Shown here one piece after another: positions 8,539 through 17,109 of a DNA stretch of 64,000 nt (the stretch's first letter is position 1; each line of letters opens with the position of its first letter). This DNA comes from Ruminobacter sp964520475 (GTDB lineage: Bacteria; Pseudomonadota; Gammaproteobacteria; Enterobacterales; Succinivibrionaceae), in assembly GCA_964520475.1 (NCBI GenBank), contig CAZFNS010000006.1:40702-104701 (forward strand), written 5' to 3'. The notes under the pieces are model-generated. The model worked only from the letters and a program-made list of their open reading frames with translations, was not told where the DNA came from and made no database searches. Made by a program: the position numbers and the translations under genes.

Positions 8539-10743
8539 TCAGGACGCCGCTTCCGCGCCGAGGCGCGCGAGCGCGGCGAAGAGCTCGTCCGCGTCCATGA
8601 TCCTCACCCCCAGCTTCCGGGCCTTGTCCAGTTTCGAACCGGGCTTCTCCCCCGCGACGACGAGATCCGTCGCGGCCGACACGGAATCGGAAGCGGTCGC
8701 CCCGAGCCTCACCAGCCTTTCCTTGAGTTCGTTGCGCTTCATGCCCGCGACGGTCCCGGTGATTACCACGGTTTTGCCGTAAAAGGGATTGTCCCCCGCC
8801 CCGCCCGCGTCCGCCGCGGGCGCCCGCACGGGCACGGTGACGACGCCGGCGCCGCCCCGTTCCGCGGGACCGAGCAGATCCGCGATGATCCGCCGGTTGC
8901 GGCTTTCCCCGAAGAAATTGACGATGTGGCGCGCCCCGGTCTCCCCGATGTCCCGGACGGCGAGGAGCCGCTCCGGGCCGGCCCCCATCAGATCGTCCAT
9001 GTCCGCGAAGTTCCGCGCGAGGGCGAGAGCCGTGCTCTCCCCCACCTCCCTGATGCCGAGCGCGTAGATGAACCTGTTGAGGGGCACGGTCCGGCTCGCG
9101 GCGATGTTCCCGAGGATCTTGGCGGCGACCTTCTCCCCTATGACCCTGACGCCCTTCTTCCCTTCCGGCGCCTTCGCCTCCGCGCTTCCGCCTGCGGTTT
9201 CGCCGAACAGATCCGGCTCCGCGGCGGGGGCGTCCCCGTCCGCCCCCTCTTCCCCGGCCGGGCCTTTGAGCCGCGTCTCCGCGAGGCCCGCGAGCGTGAG
9301 GCGGTAGATGTCGTCCACCCCCTTCAGCAGGCCGCGGTCGATAAGCGCCTCGACGTAAGCGTCCCCGAGGCCCTTGATGTCCATGGCGGCGGACGAGACG
9401 AAATGACGGACGGTCTCCCGGAGCTGGGCCCGGCACCCGAGCCCGCCGGTGCAGCGGATCGCCGCCTCGCCCGGCATCCTTTCCAGGGAGCTGCCGCACA
9501 CCGGGCAGACCTTCGGGATCTCGATCGCGCGCTCGTTCCCGGTCCTGGCCTCCGGGATCGCCCGCATCACCTGGGGAATGACGTCGGCGGCGCGCCTCAC
9601 GACCACCCGGTCGTTCAGCATGAGCCCGAGGCGCCCGATCTCGTCGACGTTGTGCAGCGTCGCGTTGCTGACCGTCACGCCGGCCACGCGCACCGGCTCG
9701 AGCCTGGCCACGGGGGTGAGCGCCCCCGTGCGCCCGACCTGGAAATCCACCGCCCGGAGCACGGTCATCTCCTCCTGGGCCGGGAACTTGTGGGCGACGG
9801 CGAATTTCGGGGCGCGCGCGACGTAGCCCAGCTCGTCCCAGCGCGAGGCGTCGTCGACCTTGTACACGATCCCGTCGATGTCGTAGCCGAGACTCATGCG
9901 CCGGGCCAGCATCCCCTCGTAGTAATTCACCAGGAAATCCGGGCCTGCGCCCCGGGCGATCAGATCGTTCACGGGCAGGCCGAGGCCGCGCGCGAACATG
10001 AGCCTGTCGTAGTGGGAGTCCGGGAGCGGGACCCCCGCGCACTCGGTCACGAAGTAAGCGTTGAAGGTGAGCTTCCGGCCGGCGGTGACCGCCGGATCCT
10101 TCTGCCGGAGGGAGCCCGCGGCCGCGTTGCGCGGGTTGGCGAAAGTCCTGGCCCCGCCCTTCTCCCGGATCCGCTCGTTCAGCTCCGCGAAATCGCGGTG
10201 CAGCATGAACACCTCGCCGCGCACCTCGAGGCGCTCCGGGATCCCGTCGCCCCTGAGGGCCAGCGGGATGTTCCTGATGGTTTTGACCTGGGCCGTGACC
10301 TTCTCCCCGATCCGGCCGTCGCCCCGGGTCGCGGCGGCGGTCAGGATCCCGTTTTCGTAGATGAGGGAGACGGCCAGGCCGTCGAGTTTGGGCTCGGCGC
10401 AGAACCGGACCTCCTCCCCGGCGAGGGACAGATCCCGCGCCGTCCGGCGGACGAAGTCACGCAGTTCCTCCTCGCTGTAGACGTTGTCCAGCGACAGCAT
10501 CGGAATTTTGTGCGCGAACTTCTCGAGCTCGGCCTTGCCCGAGCCCCCGACCCGGTGCGCGGGCGAATCGGGCAGGACGTCCCCGGGATGCGCGGCCTCG
10601 AGCTCCCGGAGCTCCCGGAACAGCCGGTCGTACTCGGCGTCGGGCACGGAAGGGTTGTCCCGGTTGTAATATTCGTCGGCGTAGCGGTTAAGCAGATCCG
10701 TCAGTTCGCGCATCCGGCGCAGATCCCCGAGTTTGTCGGCCAT
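8539..10743 (-). CDS. ligA: NAD-dependent DNA ligase
   Basis: Seals nicks in replication and repair. The ATG at 10743 follows a strong GGGGGGAGG ribosome-binding site and gives 734 residues (E. coli 671). The adenylated lysine is K119 in the EPKLDGLA motif. A four-Cys zinc finger (CPVC...C...C), helix-hairpin-helix repeats and a C-terminal BRCT domain follow. The extra length is mainly an acidic Ala/Gly/Glu-rich insert of about 45 residues inside the HhH region, containing PDLFGE. It follows zipA on the same strand, as in E. coli. Confidence 0.95.
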   Translation of the reverse strand: MADKLGDLRRMRELTDLLNRYADEYYNRDNPSVPDAEYDRLFRELRELEAAHPGDVLPDSPAHRVGGSGKAELEKFAHKIPMLSLDNVYSEEELRDFVRRTARDLSLAGEEVRFCAEPKLDGLAVSLIYENGILTAAATRGDGRIGEKVTAQVKTIRNIPLALRGDGIPERLEVRGEVFMLHRDFAELNERIREKGGARTFANPRNAAAGSLRQKDPAVTAGRKLTFNAYFVTECAGVPLPDSHYDRLMFARGLGLPVNDLIARGAGPDFLVNYYEGMLARRMSLGYDIDGIVYKVDDASRWDELGYVARAPKFAVAHKFPAQEEMTVLRAVDFQVGRTGALTPVARLEPVRVAGVTVSNATLHNVDEIGRLGLMLNDRVVVRRAADVIPQVMRAIPEARTGNERAIEIPKVCPVCGSSLERMPGEAAIRCTGGLGCRAQLRETVRHFVSSAAMDIKGLGDAYVEALIDRGLLKGVDDIYRLTLAGLAETRLKGPAGEEGADGDAPAAEPDLFGETAGGSAEAKAPEGKKGVRVIGEKVAAKILGNIAASRTVPLNRFIYALGIREVGESTALALARNFADMDDLMGAGPERLLAVRDIGETGARHIVNFFGESRNRRIIADLLGPAERGGAGVVTVPVRAPAADAGGAGDNPFYGKTVVITGTVAGMKRNELKERLVRLGATASDSVSAATDLVVAGEKPGSKLDKARKLGVRIMDADELFAALARLGAEAAS

Positions 10744-10836
10744 GCCGGTTCCTCCCCCCTTCAAAAAAACAAAAATATGGCGGACCAGCATGTCCGCCAT
10801 ACGCCGCGCGGCGATCCCGTCCGGACCCGCCGCCCG

Positions 10837-11718
10837 TCAGCTCAGTTTGTCGTAGCCCGCCAGGACCGCCCGGTGGCGCATGATGAATTCCTCGCCGATA
10901 ACCTTCTGGTTGTTGTCGATCATCTCGCCGCCGATCGCGTAGGCGAAGCGGTAGGCGAACGCCGCCATCTCCAGGTACGAGTCCTCGGCGAAGCCGCGGT
11001 CCGGCAGCGGCATGAACAGGCACAGGGCGCCGTAGGACACCGCGTCCCGGTAGCTTTTGGCGAACCCGTACGGATCGTGGCTGCCGCAGACGCGGAACAC
11101 CTCGTTGTTCGGATTCTTCTTGTCGTAGTAGTAATAGATGTCGTGCTCGCCGAGCGTGAGGCCGCAGCTTTCGCAGATCTGCACGGCCGCGTCGACGCTT
11201 ATCGGGCTGCCGTCCTTTTTGCGGACGTTGATCTGGTAGACGGACAGCGGCTCCGCGGCGGCGTCCTGCCCGGCCGTCTCTTCCCGGCCCGCGGTCAGCC
11301 GGCCGAAGAACGATTTGACGGCGGCGGCGAGGCCCGCGAAAAAGCCCCCGCCTTCGCTCTCCTCCCCGCGCGGGGCCTCGGCGGCGGGCTCCTCCTCGGG
11401 CTGCCGCTCCCGGGCTTCCGCCGTCATGTGCTCCTCGGCCTCGCTGTTCTTGAGGACTATGTCTTCGGTGTTGTCGATGAATTCCTTGCCGGGGGCGCTG
11501 CTCATGGCGGCGCTTTCCTTGCCGCCGCCGATGATTTTCACCGAGCCCTGGGTCACGCCGGCCTCATTGGAGGTGGGAAAAGTGGACCGCGCGTTGTTCT
11601 CGGCCATCTCGTCGCGCACCAGCGGGGTCCGGTGAGTTCTGCCCATGAACAGCCCGTGAAGGATAAAGACCGCGATAGCCAAAGCTCCGCATATAATCAC
11701 CATTTGCTGCAACGCCAT
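10837..11718 (-). CDS. zipA: Cell division protein ZipA
   Basis: Anchors the FtsZ ring to the inner membrane. The ATG at 11718 (AGGTGG upstream) gives 293 residues: an N-terminal membrane segment (MVIICGALAIAVFILHGLFM), a charged Glu/Ala-rich linker, and a C-terminal FtsZ-binding domain beginning near ISVYQINVRKKDG-type sequence (seen as LSVYQINVRKKDGSPIS). The longer frame to 11865 adds 49 residues ahead of the anchor and is not preferred. Location directly upstream of ligA and divergent from cysZ matches E. coli and strengthens a call that sequence alone leaves moderate. Confidence 0.88.
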   Translation of the reverse strand: MALQQMVIICGALAIAVFILHGLFMGRTHRTPLVRDEMAENNARSTFPTSNEAGVTQGSVKIIGGGKESAAMSSAPGKEFIDNTEDIVLKNSEAEEHMTAEARERQPEEEPAAEAPRGEESEGGGFFAGLAAAVKSFFGRLTAGREETAGQDAAAEPLSVYQINVRKKDGSPISVDAAVQICESCGLTLGEHDIYYYYDKKNPNNEVFRVCGSHDPYGFAKSYRDAVSYGALCLFMPLPDRGFAEDSYLEMAAFAYRFAYAIGGEMIDNNQKVIGEEFIMRHRAVLAGYDKLS

Positions 11719-12036
11719 ACAGACCACCTGCCCCGAGTAAAACGGGATCGCCGCGAACCCGGCCTCCCCGCGATATAAAGCCTCGCCGTCCGCCGCCGGC
11801 GGACGCACTAATATTTTAAACAGTATGGGCGCAAAAACAAACATTATTTTGCAAAGGGAAAACATTTTCCGGCCCTTCCGGCCGGATTTCGGGAGGACGC
11901 GTCCGACGCGGCAAAATTTTAATTTTGGTTAAAAATTAACCTGATCGAAACCGTCGCGCCCGGCCGTTTTGTCGTTTATAATACCGGGAGCGGGGCGGCG
12001 CGGCGCGCCGCCCCGGAAACGAGGGGGGAACGCGGC
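11719..12036. other. zipA-cysZ divergent intergenic region
   Basis: About 318 bp without a gene. On the minus strand TTGTTT (11840-11835), a 16-bp spacer and TAAAAT (11818-11813) could serve zipA. On the plus strand a perfect TATAAT lies at 11977-11982 before cysZ, without a good -35 element. Confidence 0.45.
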
Positions 12037-12831
12037 ATGACTGCGGAAAAGCGCGCGGATTCGGCGGCCGACGGGATCAGGTGTTTCGCCGGGGGATTCC
12101 GTCTTTTCATGCACAGGGGGCTCAAACGGTACACCGTTCTGCCCATCCTGATCAACGCCGTGCTCATGGCCGCGGGCATGTACTTCGCCGTAGCTTGGTC
12201 CTGCGACTACGCGCGGGCGCTTTTCGAATCCTTCACCCCCGCGTGGCTGCACTGGCTGATCTACGTCGTCTACCCGGTCATTTTCCTGGCCGTGGCGGCG
12301 GTGTCCGTCCTGCTGTTCACCACCTTCACGCTGCTCATCGGCTCCCCCTTCTACAGCCTGCTGTCGGAGCGGGCGGAAAGCGTCCTGCTCGGCCGGCCGG
12401 TTCCGGAGACGCCCTTCTCCCGGACGCTTAAGGAAATTCCCGCCGCGCTCCTGCGCGAAGCGGCCAAGTTCGCCTACCGCCTGCCCGTGCTTATCCTCAA
12501 TCTGATCATGCTGTTCGTCCCGGTGATCGGGGAGATCGTCATCGCCCTGACGGGAAGCTGGTGCTGCGCCGCTGATTTCACCGCCTACGCCTTCGAGAAC
12601 AACCGCGTTCCCCTCCGGGAGACCTTCGCCCGGATCAGAAGGCACCGGAAGGCCTGCCTGTCCTTCGGCCTGTGCGTGTGGCTGTCCCTGCTGATCCCGG
12701 GGCTCAACATATTCGTGATCCCGGCCGCGGTGTGCGGCGGAACCCTCGTCTGGACCGGGGTGATGCGGGAAGAGCGGGACGCCGCGGACGGAGCCGCGGC
12801 GGAACCGGGGACGGCGGGCCCGGCCGCGTAG
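12037..12831 (+). CDS. cysZ: CysZ-like sulfate transport membrane protein
   Basis: An inner-membrane protein of the CysZ/EI24 family, which mediates sulfate uptake for cysteine synthesis. The 264-residue product starts after GAGGGGGGA. It has several long hydrophobic segments and the family segments FRLFMHRGLKRYTVLPILIN and SPFYSLLSERAE. Length matches E. coli CysZ (253) apart from an Ala-rich tail. It is divergent from zipA-ligA and converges on the transpeptidase gene with a 13-bp gap. Confidence 0.88.
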   Translation: MTAEKRADSAADGIRCFAGGFRLFMHRGLKRYTVLPILINAVLMAAGMYFAVAWSCDYARALFESFTPAWLHWLIYVVYPVIFLAVAAVSVLLFTTFTLLIGSPFYSLLSERAESVLLGRPVPETPFSRTLKEIPAALLREAAKFAYRLPVLILNLIMLFVPVIGEIVIALTGSWCCAADFTAYAFENNRVPLRETFARIRRHRKACLSFGLCVWLSLLIPGLNIFVIPAAVCGGTLVWTGVMREERDAADGAAAEPGTAGPAA

Positions 12832-12844
12832 GCCGGACGGGAGT

Positions 12845-14341
12845 TCAGCGGGCGGCGCCGACGAATTCGGCGGAAAGAACCGAGCCGGCCTCGTCCACGT
12901 GATAGATGTCCGGCAGGTAGTACATCCGGCCGTCCTCGCCGATGTAGGCCGTCAGATAGGCGAGATAAATCGGCACCGTGCGCGCCGGCGTCAGCCAGGC
13001 CGTGTCGTCGGAGGCGAGGATCTTGTCGATTTTCTCCGGTTTGGCCGCCCCTTTGAGCAGGTACTTCGCCAGCTCCTCGGATTTCTGCACGCGCACGCAC
13101 CCCGAGCTCAGCATCCGCGAGGAATTCCGGAACTTGCCCGGGCTGTTGGTAGAGTGCAGGTAGATGCTCTCGCTGTTGGGGAAGTTGAATTTGTACTTGC
13201 CCATGGTGTTGCCCGTGCCGGGCTTCTGGACGATCCTCAGCCTCTTGATGCCCTCGGGGGAAAGATCCTCCGGGGTCAGGGTCGTGGGATCCACCGCCTC
13301 GGCGCCCCGGAATATTTCCAGGCCCTTTTTGGCGAGGGCGAACCTGTCCCTTTTCAGCAGGGGCAGGTAGTCTTTTTCCAGGATGGTCTCGGGGGCGGTC
13401 CAGGTCGGGTTCAGCACCACGTTGTTGATGCGGCTTTTGAGCCGCGGGGTCTCACGGTCGGATCTGCCCACGACCACCCGGCTGGTGAGCACGGCTCTGC
13501 CGTTCTCGTAGACGTTCATCTCCATTTTAGGGATGTTCACGAACACGTAGGAGCCGGGGGAATAAAGACCGGAGTCGCTCATCCTGATGATGGTCCTGGC
13601 TATGCTCACCGCCTTGGCCCGGGGGTTTTTGAAAAGCAGGCCGTAGGTCATGCCCCCCACTATCCCGTCCGCGGCCAGGCCGCTGTCGGCCTGGAAATCC
13701 CTGATGGCCCCCGCGAGCTCGATGTCGTACGTCCCGTTCAGAGGGCTGTACCGGTCGAGGTAGCCGAGATTCATGAGCGTCTCCTTGAGCGCGTTGACCG
13801 CCTCGCCCGAGGAGCCCTCCTTGATAACGACGAAGCGGTACGGCTTCATCCCGTCCGCGCCGCTTCTCAGCTGCGCGATCATCTCCCGGCGGTAGTCCAG
13901 GTAGTACGGGATCTCCGGCCTCATGGCGCCGAGCTCCCGCTCCAGTTCCCCGGAGGAGACCAGCTCGTTGTACCTCTCGATGTCGCGGGCGCCGAACACC
14001 ATGGGTTCGTGCGGGATGCTGAAATTCTGCCGGTCCGTCCAGCCGAGGGCGCTGTTGCGCTCCCTGAACCATCTGACCATGAGGTAGCTCACGGCGAGCT
14101 CCCGCGGATAGCCGTCCTTGCCGAGGCTGTTTCTGGTCCTGACGAACTGTCTGACGAAACGGCTGTCGAAATTGGCGGTCGCGATCTCCAGGAGCTGCTC
14201 CGTTATTTCCGTCCGGGCGCTTTCGTCCGGCAGCAGGGCCCGCGTTTCGGCGCGGGCCGCGGCCGCCGGGCAGAGCCACGCGGCCGCGAGAATTACGAGC
14301 AACAGCAATTTTCTCATTTCGGACTTCGGCTTCCCGTTCAT
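12845..14341 (-). CDS. YcbB-type L,D-transpeptidase
   Basis: Forms 3-3 cross-links in peptidoglycan. The protein has 498 residues from 14341; an ATG at 14317 (MRKLLLLVI) is an equally good start, and neither has a clear ribosome-binding site. An N-terminal signal peptide ends near ARA. A peptidoglycan-binding domain lies around residues 178-230 (GSSGEAVNALKETL), and a YkuD domain follows with YLHST and the catalytic Cys415 in SSGCVRV. Architecture and length match the YcbB/LdtD class. Periplasmic. Confidence 0.88.
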   Translation of the reverse strand: MNGKPKSEMRKLLLLVILAAAWLCPAAAARAETRALLPDESARTEITEQLLEIATANFDSRFVRQFVRTRNSLGKDGYPRELAVSYLMVRWFRERNSALGWTDRQNFSIPHEPMVFGARDIERYNELVSSGELERELGAMRPEIPYYLDYRREMIAQLRSGADGMKPYRFVVIKEGSSGEAVNALKETLMNLGYLDRYSPLNGTYDIELAGAIRDFQADSGLAADGIVGGMTYGLLFKNPRAKAVSIARTIIRMSDSGLYSPGSYVFVNIPKMEMNVYENGRAVLTSRVVVGRSDRETPRLKSRINNVVLNPTWTAPETILEKDYLPLLKRDRFALAKKGLEIFRGAEAVDPTTLTPEDLSPEGIKRLRIVQKPGTGNTMGKYKFNFPNSESIYLHSTNSPGKFRNSSRMLSSGCVRVQKSEELAKYLLKGAAKPEKIDKILASDDTAWLTPARTVPIYLAYLTAYIGEDGRMYYLPDIYHVDEAGSVLSAEFVGAAR

Positions 14342-14528
14342 GTTTGTCGCGCGGCCCGGGGCTTTTCCCGCCGCGCCGTTCCTACCGCGTAATTATATCC
14401 GATATCGGGCGTCTTTTCACCCCGAATGATTTTTAATCACACGGAACGGCCGGCGCTTCTTCGTGTCAAATATTCCGGGGACTCGCGCCCGGACCCGCGG
14501 GTTTCGCCCCGGAAGCGCCCGTTTGTGC

Positions 14529-14557
14529 TTTAAACGCCGCGTCTTTAGTCATATAAT
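14529..14557 (+). promoter_or_regulatory. Probable promoter of the enzyme-I-like gene
   Basis: TTTAAA (14529-14534), a 17-bp spacer and a perfect TATAAT (14552-14557), about 42 bp before the TTG start. Confidence 0.6.
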
Positions 14558-14598
14558 GGCGGCATCCGGAAGGGAATATCGTGTATTGAGGTGCAGCT

Positions 14599-16314
14599 TT
14601 GCGAGAAGGATTTGTCATAACCGAAGGCGTCGCCTGCGCGCCGGCCGTTATTTTCAAAAACGACCCTCCGACGGTCAGCGCCGCCCGTATCGCGCCGGAG
14701 GAAATCGCGCGCGAGAAGTCTCTCTATCTTGAAGCCCTCGAGCGGGCGCGCGTCGGCCTCGCCGCCGAAAGGGAAAACGCGGCCTCGCCGATGGCCCGGG
14801 AATTCCTCGACATCGCCATCCTGTACCTGACGGACGGCACCATCCGGGAAAGGATCCTGCGCCGGATCGAGAACGAGCTCTGCAACGCCGAAACCGCCGT
14901 GATGAAGTGCTATCTCGACTATTTCAGAGAGCTGACGGAGATGAACGATCCCTTCGCCGTCCACAGCGAGTTCGAGATCCGCAACCTGGCGGACACCCTG
15001 GTGCTCGAGCTGCGCCGGAAAAAAGTCGTCCTGCCCGCGATCTCCGAAGACTCCGTGCTGGTCTGCGACAACATAACCCCCGCCCAGTTCCTGAACCTGA
15101 ACACCGCGCGCGTGAAGGGGGTCCTGCTCGAGAACGGCAACCCCCAGAGCCACATGGCCATCGTGCTGCGGGGAGCCAAGATCCCCGCCATTTTCAACGT
15201 CTCGAACGCCACCAGGATCATCACTCCGGGCACGGTCGTGCTGATCGACGCCTACGCCAACCGGATATACCTTTCCCCGCTCGAGGAGCTGATCTGGCAG
15301 GCGCGGGAGAACGCCCGGAAACACGAGAGACGGTCCCCGAACGCGGAAAACCCGGTAAAGCCGATGGCCGCCCGGTACAAGACCTCCCCCGACGGGGAGC
15401 GCATGCGCGTGCTCGCGAACATCAACTCGATCGCCGAGATCTCCAAGCTCTCCTCCCTGCCGAGCGCGGGGATCGGGCTCATCCGGACGGAATTCCTCTT
15501 CATGAACTCGGACACCGAGCCGGGCGAGGAGGAGCAGTACCTGGTCTACCGCAAAATCATCCAGATGCTGCCGCACAACTACGAGATCACCTTCAGGACC
15601 TTCGACTACAGCGCCGACAAGATGCCGCTCCACATGAACGTGTCCGCGCCGTTCGGCGCGGACGGCGGCCCGTACGGGAAAAAAGCCGTGAGGACGCAGC
15701 TCCGGGCCATTCTCCGGGCCTCGGCGCGCCATCCCGTCCGGATCATGTTCCCCATGATCGCCGAATACGAGGAAGCCGCCGAGCTCGTCAATCTCTACAC
15801 CGACACCAGGAGCTCCCTCATCTCGGAGGGGCACGAAGTCGGCACCCTGAAGATCGGCATCATGATCGAGACCCCGGCCGGGGCGATCATGTCCGGGGCG
15901 CTCGCCCCGCTCGTCGATTTCTTCTCGATCGGCACCAACGACCTCACCCAGTACACCGAATCCCGCAGCCGCGAGGCGGCCTCGCGCCGCTGCGAGGAGC
16001 TTACCCCCGCCGTGCTGAAGCTGATCGACATCACCGCGCGCAACGCCCGCGCCCACCGCACCCCGGTGTGCATCTGCGGCGAGATCGTTCACAACCTCCG
16101 CTACCTGCCCCTGTTCATAAGCATCGGCCTGCGGGACTTCAGCGTCGCCCCGTTCTACCTGAGCGGCCTTCTCGAAAAGATCCACGAGCTGGAGATCAGC
16201 CCGGATCCGCGCCTCGGGGAAAAAATCGCCGGGATCAAGACCCGCCAGGAAATCTCCGACCTCTGCGAGAGCCTGGTGGCCAGGCGCAGGCCGGCGCCGC
16301 GGATCATCGACTGA
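14599..16314 (+). CDS. Enzyme-I-like phosphoenolpyruvate-protein phosphotransferase, diverged
   Basis: Related to PTS enzyme I (PtsI), which moves phosphate from PEP to HPr. The TTG at 14599 follows GAGGTG at good spacing and gives 571 residues (E. coli PtsI 575). Kept features are the phospho-acceptor His185 (QSHMAIVLR), GIGLIRTEF, RTFD, IGIMIETPAG, FSIGTNDLTQYT and the catalytic-Cys segment ICGEI. Changed features are GGRTSH, now GNPQSH; RTxDxGGDK, now RTFDYSADK; the LGxRGIR block, which appears deleted; and the AxDR after TQYT, now ESRSRE. No ptsH gene is adjacent. Its position near cysZ and directly before crr matches the ptsHI-crr locus of E. coli. It could be a weakly active or purely regulatory enzyme I. 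Confidence 0.8.
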   Translation: MREGFVITEGVACAPAVIFKNDPPTVSAARIAPEEIAREKSLYLEALERARVGLAAERENAASPMAREFLDIAILYLTDGTIRERILRRIENELCNAETAVMKCYLDYFRELTEMNDPFAVHSEFEIRNLADTLVLELRRKKVVLPAISEDSVLVCDNITPAQFLNLNTARVKGVLLENGNPQSHMAIVLRGAKIPAIFNVSNATRIITPGTVVLIDAYANRIYLSPLEELIWQARENARKHERRSPNAENPVKPMAARYKTSPDGERMRVLANINSIAEISKLSSLPSAGIGLIRTEFLFMNSDTEPGEEEQYLVYRKIIQMLPHNYEITFRTFDYSADKMPLHMNVSAPFGADGGPYGKKAVRTQLRAILRASARHPVRIMFPMIAEYEEAAELVNLYTDTRSSLISEGHEVGTLKIGIMIETPAGAIMSGALAPLVDFFSIGTNDLTQYTESRSREAASRRCEELTPAVLKLIDITARNARAHRTPVCICGEIVHNLRYLPLFISIGLRDFSVAPFYLSGLLEKIHELEISPDPRLGEKIAGIKTRQEISDLCESLVARRRPAPRIID

Positions 16315-16354
16315 GGCCCCGGCGGCCGGGACCGCGCGGCGCGCCCGCGCGTTG

Positions 16355-16383
16355 TTGACTTACCCGGTCAAATTTGTGAAAAT
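16355..16383 (+). promoter_or_regulatory. Internal promoter for crr
   Basis: TTGACT (16355-16360), a 17-bp spacer and GAAAAT (16378-16383) preceded by TGT, about 56 bp before the crr ATG. crr can therefore be made independently of the enzyme-I-like gene, as in E. coli. Confidence 0.5.
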
Positions 16384-16439
16384 TGTTCATGCGAAAGCCG
16401 CGGCCGCCCGGCGGGCGCGGCGCCATGGAGGATACGCCT

Positions 16440-16982
16440 ATGTGGTTCAATTTCAAAATGTCCCAGCCGAAGGAGGAAGAGGCCGATCTGGTGCTGATGG
16501 CGCCGATATCGGGGACCGCCATACCGATTGAGGACGTTCCGGATATCGTTTTTTCGGAAAAAATCATCGGGGACGGCATCGCCATCAAGCCGACGGGCAA
16601 CAAAATCGTCGCTCCCTGCGACTGCACCGTGAAGGAGATTTTCAAAACCGGGCACGCGGTCATCCTGAACACGAACAAAGGCAACCTGCAGCTGTTCGTC
16701 CACATCGGCATCGACACCATCGACCTGGGCGGCAACGATATTTTCCGCCCCGCGGTCAAAGCGGGCGACTCCGTCAAAACCGGGGACGTGCTGATCGATT
16801 TCGATCTCGAGCTGCTGCAGAAGAAGCTCCAGTCGACGATATCCCCGTTCCTGATCTCCGTGAATTCCCTGCCGGCGATCGCCTCGCTCGAAAAGATCAC
16901 CAACCGGTGCACGAACGGGAGCACCCCCGTCGTCAAGATAATGTTCAAAAAGCCCGACAACCCGCCGCGGGAGCGGGAGTAG
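16440..16982 (+). CDS. crr: PTS glucose-type EIIA component (EIIA-Glc)
   Basis: A soluble phosphocarrier that in enterics phosphorylates EIICB-Glc and controls adenylate cyclase and inducer exclusion. The ATG at 16440 with GGAGG 8 bases upstream gives 180 residues. Both key histidines are present: H72 (KTGHAV) and H88 (LFVHIGIDT, the phosphorylated one by family alignment). The APISGTAIPI start of the fold is typical. Because enzyme I looks degenerate and HPr is not encoded here, signalling is as likely a role as transport. Confidence 0.92.
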   Translation: MWFNFKMSQPKEEEADLVLMAPISGTAIPIEDVPDIVFSEKIIGDGIAIKPTGNKIVAPCDCTVKEIFKTGHAVILNTNKGNLQLFVHIGIDTIDLGGNDIFRPAVKAGDSVKTGDVLIDFDLELLQKKLQSTISPFLISVNSLPAIASLEKITNRCTNGSTPVVKIMFKKPDNPPRERE

Positions 16983-17001
16983 GGCTTCCCGGGACGCGCG
17001 G

Positions 17002-17033
17002 CGCGGCGGAGACGATCCGCCGCGTTTTTTTTT
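17002..17033 (+). terminator. Terminator of crr
   Basis: A 9-bp stem CGCGGCGGA/TCCGCCGCG with a 5-base loop followed by nine Ts. Confidence 0.9.
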
Positions 17034-17064
17034 CGCGGCCGCGCCGGCGGGCCGCCCGCGCGCA

Positions 17065-17092
17065 CAAAAAAAGGGAGCTTCGGGCTCCCTTT
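17065..17092 (-). terminator. Terminator of pntB
   Basis: On the minus strand an 8-bp stem (AAGGGAGC/GCTCCCTT) with a 5-base loop is followed by a seven-T run. Confidence 0.9.
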
Positions 17093-17109
17093 CCGCGTCC
17101 GGCCGGAAC

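Noticed and set aside
16372..16388. A CRP-like half-site (TGTGA) before crr.
   Set aside because: The second half does not match TCACA, and the bases are better explained as an extended -10 element.
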